Shown: piece after piece, positions 1 to 9,200 of the stretch
How positions within the stretch are numbered: position 1 is the stretch's first letter
How the letters are laid out: the number at the start of each line of letters is the position of its first letter
NCBI GenBank assembly: GCA_019649035.1
Contig: BMAT01013402.1
Coordinates: 562,294 to 584,838 of the forward strand
DNA length: 22,545 bases
Direction of reading: 5' to 3'
Source: Elysia marginata
Lineage: Eukaryota > Mollusca > Gastropoda > Plakobranchidae
Translations under genes and position numbers: made by a program
The notes under the pieces: generated by a model
What the model was told of the DNA's origin: nothing
Databases searched by the model: none
What the model saw: the letters and a program-made list of their open reading frames with translations, nothing else

Positions 1-1847
1 AAATTCTGTCAAATTAAAATATGAAGAAAAAGAGGATTCAAGGTAATATTTTGCCGTGTGACTCATGTAGATTGGTCGTGAGACATAATCAATAGATCAA
101 AGTAGTAGGCCTACTGTATTAGTTATTTCAACAGAAAGATTTTAGTAAATTATCTGCCTATACATTGAGTATTTATTTGAATATAGACCTTTTTAAGGTA
201 AGTTCCTCTTTCCTTTCAAATTTAAATACAATGTATGACAGAATTTCTAGCCGTGTAAATCATTTGTCATGCATCCAAGGTGAATGAGTTGAAATTGGAA
301 ACGAAGATTTTTAGAAAAGCCATTGAAAAGTCTGTTTTTATTCTTTTTGTACATTAAATTAACAAAAGTTTTAGAATCTGGGCTCAAAATATTGAAAAAC
401 TTATGAAATCTTTGACCTGTGAAACTGATATCTTAGAAGTTTAAAACAGCAATTTCTTTAAAGGTGAAATTTGCGACACCCGTCTCATCCCCCCTGGCTG
501 GGATACATTTTTTTCCAATGTAACACAACAATGTTACCCAGATCGTGAGAATATTATCATATGATCCAAGTATGATCCCGGCTTTTTCTTTTCATTTTAT
601 CAGTAAGGTATTAATATTTTCTTATTTTGCATACTAACAAAGGCCAGTTTGCCTAAGTGACATTCTTTTTCAAGTCAACATTGGTAAAAGGTTTATAATG
701 GTTTTTCTTCTTTATACCTGTGACTAATTTTCTTTTTTCTTGTCTGTTTGACGGTTTATTTTTGTTACACAAAATTGACATTATTTCCTACTGTTTCAAT
801 AAGTACACTCATTAAATCATAAAAGTATAAAGCATAAAGTTAAATATCGGGCTTTTCATTAGGTTATCATACACACATGTTTTCACATAATGGATTTCAG
901 CTAATGAAACAGATATTAGTGATAAGGTTAGAAATTTGTGCATGTCTAACTTTGAAAAAAGTCAGGTTGCTTAGTTAACGCATTTTATAGAAGGAAAATT
1001 TCCTACTGAAATAAAAGAAAAAGAAGACTAAAGCAGGTATAGATGAAAATGTTTGCAATATTACCTGCCTTTTGTGTCATTTGAAGCCTTGACTTATATT
1101 AGTTTGGGCACCCACCACCTTACCACAAAGAAACTTAACTTACACCATGTTGCCATTTTTTACTCTTTGATGCCCGAAAGAACTGTAGAAGTAAAAAAAG
1201 GTGAAATCAACAGAGACAATTTCGAAATAAAATTTTCGGAAAAGATTTGGATAAATTGGGCCTACTTCAAACAAAAAGTGAAATATTGAATTTATATTGA
1301 CTTTGAAGAAGACTGCAAGCAAAATTAGGGATACCCTGGTACTAAGTAATAATGTTGGCCTACTTTAACAGAATCTTGCTGTGATCTTATTTAGGGCATA
1401 CACAGTAGGAAACAGCCGCTACCTTTATGATCATAAGATTGTATAGTTAACTTGAATAAAAAATAAGTTTTTAACATTTCGGAGAACCCATGCGCCTGTT
1501 ATTCCATACTCATTAAAGCACTTTCTCAAACATGAGTGAAATTGTGCAAGTTAATAGAACGGTTTTCACCAACGCTATTAAATTATAAAAGTATTAACCT
1601 CAGTAACGTTGGAAAACCTGGGCTTTTGTTCAGTTGATGTACATTTCACAACGAATGAATTTGAGAGGATTCCCTTTTAAATAATTGTTCTGAGACGGGA
1701 GTGTGTTTTAATGAATAAAGTTGGCTCAAGACTGATGTGTCCTTCAAGTTTTAGCTCCTTGACAAACTGGATACTTTTTGTGATGACAAATACTCGAAAT
1801 AAAAATTAATTAATCAACAAATAAAAAGGGTTGACAATTTTAATATC
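1..1847. other. AT-rich region with no gene recognised
   Basis: I see no ORF with convincing coding character, no RNA gene and no clear transposon in this stretch. The longest open frame (1053-1289, plus strand) begins at a TTG and has no recognisable motif. The sequence is AT-rich and unstructured. Confidence 0.5.
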
Positions 1848-1858
1848 TTGGAAGCAGG
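1848..1858. repeat. SINE target-site duplication, left copy
   Basis: TTGGAAGCAGG, identical to the copy at 2167-2177. It abuts the microsatellite-like 3' tail of the minus-strand SINE. Confidence 0.85.
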
Positions 1859-2166
1859 TTGTTGGTTGGTTGTTTGAATTTTTAACGTCCCAGTCAAATT
1901 CGAGGTTATATCAGAGACGGCGCTTGGGACAATTGGAAGCGTGCTGCCACACTGTGATTTAAGGAGCGTCTCCGTACACCACACCCACTCACATTATCCT
2001 GACACCGGACTGACCAGACTTACAACATTAGATCAATAATGCCAGACACTGGCCGAATCAGCTGCTAATAACAATTTTATAGTCCTTGGTTTGGCTCGGC
2101 AGTGGATGGAACCACACACCTCCCCATCTCTGAGCGCGTGTCTTACCGCTAAGCCACAGAGCCGGT
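1859..2166 (-). mobile_element. tRNA-derived SINE, 308 bp, minus strand
   Basis: Read on the minus strand, the element starts at 2166 with a tRNA-like head. The RNA polymerase III A box TGGCTTAGCGG is a full match to the consensus (2156 down to 2146). The B box GGTTCCATCCA (2113 down to 2103) matches 10 of 11 positions. The head opens with GGCTC and closes with GAGCC, as a tRNA acceptor stem would. A body of about 200 bp follows, including the segment GGTGTCAGGATAATGTGAGT, and the element ends in an AACCAACCAACAA-type tail near 1859. The same 11-bp sequence, TTGGAAGCAGG, lies on both sides (1848-1858 and 2167-2177), as expected of a target-site duplication made by LINE-type retrotransposition. 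Tailed tRNA-SINEs with conserved central domains are known in molluscs; I cannot name the family. The duplication is still perfect, so the insertion may be fairly young. Confidence 0.85.
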
Positions 2167-2177
2167 TTGGAAGCAGG
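2167..2177. repeat. SINE target-site duplication, right copy
   Basis: TTGGAAGCAGG, identical to 1848-1858. It abuts the tRNA-like 5' end of the minus-strand SINE. Confidence 0.85.
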
Positions 2178-2382
2178 ATAGAGGCGAATACGAAAGTATT
2201 TACAGAAATAAGAAGATAAGCTATGGCAACAGCTATACTTGGCAAGATGGAAGAACTCTGGAAAGGGAATTGCAAAGAGACAAAACGAAAGTGCAATAAG
2301 AGTCACCATGGCTGTTAACAGTTAAGCACAGACTCTCCGAAATAAGGACATAAAAAGAACCAACGTTTTTTTAAACGAGGTT

Positions 2383-2384
2383 NN
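2383..2384. other. Two undetermined bases (N)
   Basis: Two N characters in the assembly, in an A-rich low-complexity stretch. No biological meaning can be read from them. Confidence 0.95.
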
Positions 2385-2439
2385 TGTAAAATAAAAGATA
2401 ATGAAAATTTACTGGGTTAGCAAAAAAAAAAATAAAAAA

Positions 2440-2640
2440 CGAGGAGTGCTACTGGTAAAGCTGAAGTACTTTGGGCACGTGCCAAGTAAAGCCTCGTGAA
2501 ACGTCGAAGAAACGTATTCGCGAGGAGAGACAGATGAATGCTAACTAAGAGAGAAGAACAACACAGACTGGCTTGAAATCGCAGGCAGGACGACTACTAG
2601 GGATAGACGATTGTTCCAAAATTTCCATATCAAAGTCTAA
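2440..2640 (+). pseudogene. Decayed C-terminal end of a non-LTR retrotransposon polyprotein
   Basis: In frame from 2458 the sequence reads KLKYFGHVP. This resembles the LKYFGHV motif near the end of endonuclease/reverse-transcriptase polyproteins of common invertebrate non-LTR elements. In those proteins an arginine/glycine-rich stretch and a 'WTGL...A...DR..W' segment follow. Here, after stops and frame changes, the sequence reads TDWLEIAGRTTTRDRRLF, and the arginine-rich DNA between also fits. A run of A residues precedes the fragment. The call rests on short motifs recognised by eye, and the element is plainly dead. The clade is uncertain. Confidence 0.5.
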
Positions 2641-2649
2641 TAATTTTAT

Positions 2650-3193
2650 TATTTACATTTGGATTAATCACCCGTGCATTCATTGGATCCTTGTTTTTAT
2701 ATCGATGTACCCAAGGAGTTTAGATTTTACCTCCATTTTGATTACCAAATCAACGTTTGCAAGATAGATCAGCTGACAAGAAAAGAAGAATAAAGGAGTT
2801 TGTATATGAGTTTATAAATTGTTTTTGACAGAGATTCGTGACAAGTTTGTAACAACAAAAAAAAGCTTGTTTCACCCAGCGTTCCAAATAAAATGAAAAC
2901 TTATAAATTTGCGAAAAAAAAGTGGATTCAATGACTGAAAATCAAAGAGAACCATTATGTTATGAGCTCTTTAATCAGAGAAGGTATGAAAAGTTTATAA
3001 ATGTATTAAATGATCATCAACAAATCAATAACACCAAGCCCAGCCTAGGCTACAGTATCTTTCAAGAGTTGTACTTGTAGATTAGAGATTGGCCTCAGGA
3101 TCTAAATGATTTCAACATATTTCTAGATCTAGACCTTTGATCAGTAAAATTTTAACCATTTTTATATTGTATGTTGAATTTTCCCCCAAAAGT
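2650..3193. other. Region upstream of the 3194 gene; promoter not resolved
   Basis: AT-rich DNA with no ORF of note. An in-frame stop (TGA at 3107-3109) precedes the proposed ATG at 3194, with no other in-frame ATG between. The 5' UTR and promoter probably lie here or further left. A TCTAGATCTAGA stretch lies near 3122. I found no TATA box I could defend. Confidence 0.35.
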
Positions 3194-3254
3194 ATGGAAG
3201 ACTGCCCCGTTACTAAAACTGTGTATTTTGCGATCAAGCGACTAGATCGTAATG
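3194..3254 (+). CDS. Exon 1 of the ubiquitin-like/coiled-coil gene
   Basis: Starts at ATG 3194 and encodes MEDCPVTKTVYFAIKRLDRN plus one base of the next codon. Donor is G|GTAAGT (intron from 3255), a strong consensus, phase 1. The upstream in-frame stop at 3107 with no intervening ATG supports this start, unless a 5' exon joins in frame. Confidence 0.7.
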
Positions 3255-6200
3255 GTAAGTTTTCTAGACTGGAATGGAAACCCAGAGGATGGAAAGACAC
3301 AGTAAACTGTTAACCTATAATCTTTATGTATATATTTTTGAAGTTGTTTGAGTTGTACGAAAAAAAAACAACAACAACATAACATGTACAATCTTGTGTT
3401 TTGTAAAATTTCTTTACAGAAAATGAGCCATCTATAGTACTTCCTGTAATCCTAGGGGCAGATGACAAGGTCTCTGAAGTCACCCAGATCTTGAGAGATA
3501 AGCTGGGAATTAACAGTTCCGATATTATCTTAAGGGTAAGTTTTAGTTATGAACGAATGCCTTGATTACATTCTATACCTTGGTGTCACAAACCCAATAA
3601 ATAATTAATACAATTACAATAGTGTATGCATTGGTTTTTAAGAGTGTTGAAATTATATTGTTCCTGCATAAAATGTGTTGATCAGCTCATTATGTGAAAG
3701 CATCATCTTCCGTCAAGTGAATAATTTTTTTCTAACTTTAGGTGTAGCGACTGCATAAACATTTTTATCATTTAAATTTAATGGAGAAAATTGCCAGTCA
3801 TTTATGAATTTCATCTTCACTTTTACTAAAATTTTTAGCTTGTAAAATTCTCTAGCAGACTTTCTTTTGCTACTCCATAGTGTTTCTACTTCTAAGCCTA
3901 ATTTCACACCAAATATGCAGTGCTGATGAAGCATATTTTCTAAAAGGGCTTTTCATTGTGAAACAAAAAAGATAAAATTTTCATTACATCGATCTCCACA
4001 ACATGTAAATTTTTTAAACCAATTACATTGAGGTGGAAAATCGAGTTGTGTGCAAGTCTTAAAATATAAAATTTTTGTCACCATAAGACTCGAAAAAAGA
4101 ATCGAAGTGAAGTATTGATTTAATTTTTTGAGCAAAATTCGACTGATTTAGCAGATTGGATTGTTTCATACGGAGGAGTGATTAACAGTCTTAAATTAAT
4201 TTTTTCATGTCACTTACAATTTTGCATGTAATCTATCTAATCAATTATATTTCCATATTTTTAAGTCATACATTAATTGTGTTACACTACAGCTGTACAC
4301 AAGATGTAATTGAATTCCATCAGTTTCTTTTTTCTAATAATTATGAAATCAAGTGCTATGACAATCCTAATTTGCTAATCAATTTTATTTCCTTAAAGTT
4401 TTTTTATTTTACTTTTAGTTACATGTATTTTTTCAGCTTCGGAACTACAGAGGGTCTATCATCCCTTTGAATGGAAGGGTCACTGAATTATCAAATACCC
4501 ATTCAAGGTAATAAAAAACTTTAAAATTCATAGATCTGCTCATGTTGAAATATTTAGAGCTTGAATTAAAAAAAGAATTCGCATATATGGTGAAATTAGG
4601 GATTTTGTGGCACATGTATACTTTTTTTGATCAGTGAATATATAGAGGATGCTTTACCTATATATGTTAAAAACAGGCGATATTTTGATGACTGTCCTAT
4701 GCATTTCTGAATGTTTCAGATTCTGGAGTTTTGGCATGTTTTTCGTTCAGGGTGAAAGAGTCAATTTGTCGCAATTTTCATCTTCAAAGCTTCCAAACTT
4801 GAAAATTTTCATAAAACTATGCATATTTCATAACAAGAAGTTAAAATGTAGAGAAAGAAAAATAAAAAAAAGACTGCAGAATGGCTCTTAAAAAAATAAA
4901 ATTTCTGACTTCGGACTTATTTGCCCTCGACATGAGACAAATGAAAGTCAAGCCCTCCAGTACAGATTAAGCATGCAACTAATTCTATGTATATTCCCCA
5001 AGCTGAAAAAGTTTTACACAATAATGATGGTAGAAAACTACTGCCTGCATAGCTGGGGAGGTTAAACTCAAAGCTAGTTGAACAATGGTGGTGAAGTGAT
5101 ATGCCTACAGTATCACAAGATTAAATCATAATGCTTCTTACTTTTTTATATAGGAACTTAGATTGCATGGTTGGTTTTTTAAGAATCAGAAAAAAAGGGA
5201 AAAGCAGGGCTAGAGGTAACAGTAAAGTTAGGCCGAATGCGGATGCGACTGCTGCCAAGTGGGTATATTTGCCTCCCTCCTCATTACATTTACAGACTAA
5301 TGAAATCTTAAGAGTACGAGGATGGTTTGTGTCTGGTCTATATCATGGGAAAACACTAACCTATGATACCATTGTAATAGAAAGGGAGGTCCACAGTAAA
5401 CTTTTAATGTTATTTACGACAGTTCTTTGTATCTATGTACGCAAATAAGTTGAGATCAATTTAACATGTTTAAATGTAGTAGTGTGCATTTCAAGAGTTT
5501 GATTTAATCTGTGCCTAAGATTTTTCAATGGCATTGAAATAAAGAATGTTATACACATGTACTCTTTCAGACCCTTGATGTTGGAAGTTGTCCGCCACTT
5601 TCAGTCAGGTAAATGTCATCACTTTATTTTAAGCATGTAATGCTAAATGCGATGCAAAGTAAAAGAGACAGCCATATAGACTTCACAGACAGGAAATTTA
5701 GAGCCAGAGAGAGAAAGACAGACAGAGAGATTTGGGTGGGCTATAATTCCCTTTTTGTTCTTTGTAGGGTAAAAAAAGAACAAGAAAAAAAACCAAAGAT
5801 AAGAGGCAAAAAGCTTTTGTTTTTAAGTATAGAAAAGTTAATGACATGGGTATTATTATACCATTCTACTTACTGGCGGTAACTCTTGTCCACAGTCCAA
5901 CCAAATCCAATATCATATGAACTTACACAGTATACTGAGCCATTGACAAGAAAATTACAAGATGTGGAAGACAGGGTGAGTTTTTTCTCCTTTTGTTTCA
6001 TAACATAAATCAGCCTGTTGTGTCAAATGCTTTGATCAAACACTAAATATCTGTAAAAACAATCCCTTAAGTTTAGGTTTGTAGGACCTGAGTAGAAAAA
6101 GACCAAAAATTGTGGGTGAAATCCTGTCTAAGTGGAGATGGATATCTTAATTTAATTTTAAGGATTACAATATTGTACAGTGGAACCCTGTTAAAATAAA

Positions 6201-9200
6201 GGCCTCTCGGCCCTACCCTAAAGTTTATTTTATTCAAACTTTATACCAAACAGTAACATAAATGAAAAAAGGAACCATAATGCTAGTTTATCTTAAACTT
6301 AAGTTTATCTCAAACAGGGTTTTCACTGTATTATTAATTGTCTTGATCAAAGCAGTCAAGGTTTTGAGTTGTCTTTTTTAAATATGATTCTGAGTTTATA
6401 TTGACTTGTAATACTAATAGCGCATCTGTTTGTATCTTCTTAATAATAATATTTAAGCATTGGAGTGTTTCCATGTTTAATTATATGAGACATATGAATT
6501 CTCAATTTACTAATGACTTATTCAATTGAGGTACTATATACATACCAGGATATTTGAAATTTGTTTGTTCTAAAAAATTCTCCTATTTTTTTGTCATGTA
6601 GATTTCCTTGCTTGAGGACAGTGTGGGTAACTTACATGAAAACAGGAAGGATAAAGTTCATCAGGTAAAAATAGATGAAAAAAAGACTAAAGCAGCACAA
6701 AAATATGCAAACACATATTTTACATATATAAGTTCTGCGCCCAGGGCAAATGAGTTGGACATACTAAATTATTTTTATGAGAAAAAGTCATTTAAACTTA
6801 AAGGTCAAAATTTTCTTCTTTTTCTCTATATTTAACATCAACATAAGTTTTTGATCTTTCTACAAGCTATTTATAGTTTTATTTAATTTTTCATTTGGAC
6901 GCAAAACAGCAACACTTTTGAAAGTAAAAATTGTGCCTGGTTCATTCACCCTGGATGCAAGACGGATGCCCGACCCTGAAATATGCTTAAACCATTCAAT
7001 CAGTTGTTTCTTGGTGGTACATGTCAGATGTATTTATAAAGAGGCTTGCAATTTGAGTTATTCGCAAATGGACTTATTTTTCCGACTATTCTTAATTATC
7101 CAAACTGGGCACCATGGGTAGAAAGTAGAACATGTTGTTACTGTGAATAAAGGACCCGAAAATTATGCGAAAACATTTGTGCTATGAAATTTATGATTAT
7201 AAAAATTAATAGTTGTTTAGTTAATATGTATATTTTAGTGGTACAGTCAGTCCCGTTTAATGGGGAAATTGAGTTTTCCTGATTTCCCAGGTATCATGAA
7301 TATAGAAACTCATTGTGTTCAGAGACAGATATGACAAAATTACACTGGAAGAGAGAGATAAGGAGAAGAAGAAGAATGAGGAAAAGAGATTTTACTCTCG
7401 CAGCTTGAGACTTGGATTCATGAAGGCCAAATTGTTCGGCAACTTTCATTATTGTAGCTCCTTGAATCTCAAGTGCCTCCCAGCACATTTAGTGTATCAT
7501 AAAAAGACAAATTGACTCTTTTCTCGCTGGCTTTCTTTTACATCGAGATTTGATCAGTCAATAAAACTTTCTGTATAAAAAAACTCTTTTTTTTTGTTTA
7601 CAAGCTGGCTGTTCTAGCTTTCTATGGGTCTACATTCTACAACAATCTTACCAGACAAACATAAGCGTAATTTTTGCACCATGTCTGGCAACTGTCCCTC
7701 ATCTGCTAGATTACCTGTTTGAACACACGATTGCTTTAGCAGGACAGGTAGATAAAAAAAAAACAACTCCGTTTAACGTTGCTTAAGCCAATGCAAGCTG
7801 TTTATACTAGACCTCCTTTGTATTATTTCATTCATAACATGTATTGTTAGTGATGAGCCTTTTAGTTTTACATGTAAATATAGCAAATGATCTGCCACCA
7901 ACACTTTTTTTTTGGTTTTGATATCTGGACATTTTTTTTAAAATCAGACAGGTACGGTAATATTTCCGGATTTAGCGATCACCTTTTGTAGAAAAAGATA
8001 GGTTCTCTATGTTTTTTTCCTGATTTCACATAAATTCCTGATTGTGCTATTGCGGACATTGCTGGTGTGACTGTACCTTCACCAGGGCAAGGACTGCCTT
8101 ATCCTGATAAGACATAAGTACCTCATTTTATTATTGAGACATGCTACATGTATTATTTCAGCTTGATTTTGATACTTTGCATTTATAACCTGAATTATTT
8201 AGTAGTTATATCTTCGCTTTATCTCCACTCAGGAAATTTCTAAGCTGGAGAACACAGTCAACTTTTTAAGAAAGAGGATAGAGGAAGCAGAGTCAATAGA
8301 GTGGAATGGAATGTTCGTCAAGAATCCTTTGTGGTGAATTTCTCTTGCCATTTTCTGTCAAAGACTTATTGAATAATGAACTTTATTTATTATTTAGTGC
8401 ATACATTTCTTTTCCAGTACATATTTTATACATTGTATTCATGGAACTGTGATCTAATGGCTTATACTTTTTTTTACAATTGTTGTGTATAAAAAATATG
8501 CCTACCTAATTAGTGACTTCTAAATCTAATTCATCCAAAATTTTTCTGACTGATGAGTCTGAAGGGCACCATATAAAGCTTCTTCAAAAGATAAGTACAT
8601 GTAGCCGCTTTGTAGGATGCTTAACATCACCATTGGTTGCCTCTTTCCCAGAACCAATAAGTGATTGATAGAACAAAAAGACTCTACAAACTCCTGCATT
8701 TAATTAACTGAAATACAAGTCCCAATTTTTTCCTTTTTCTTTATAACCTTTATAAATTTTCTTGCATAGCAAGAACGAATTTCAGACCAACCTCATTTTG
8801 AAATTTTCAATGAATTAGAACTAAAATTGAAACTTATGATGTGTTTTTTTCTTACCATTTTTTCTGGTATGTTTTCAGCACCGCTATCACAGTATAAGAG
8901 AGAGAGAGAAAGATTACAATATGTTAGAGAAAAAAATGGCTAGTGTTTCAAAAACTTGCAGCACAGTGTGAGTTTGTTCTATTATTTCTTGTGTTAAAAT
9001 GATTCGTATGATGGTAGATAATCATACTGTAAAACTTTCTCATTCAGATCGTTTTGGGCTATCTTCATTATAGAAACCTTGTCTTTATTGAAATTTCTAA
9101 ATCTCCCCTGCAAAAGCTGTCGGAATCGGTGCTGTTTATTTTATTAAAAATTGATGTTGGCCTGTTTAAGACTTTGCTCAGTGATGAAGAAATGTGAGAT

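Noticed and set aside
1053..1289. A 78-codon plus-strand ORF with a minus-strand partner
   Set aside because: Starts at TTG, has no family motif and sits in AT-rich DNA with no gene context.
2033..2309. Two minus-strand ORFs of 83-87 codons
   Set aside because: They cross the SINE head and its flank, so they are translations of a non-coding retroelement.
5131..5448. A 105-codon ORF within intron 3
   Set aside because: An acceptor-like TATATAG lies inside it and its phase would even fit exon 3. I found no good donor in the phase needed to rejoin exon 4, and the peptide has no recognisable motif. Chance ORF or transposon remnant is more likely.
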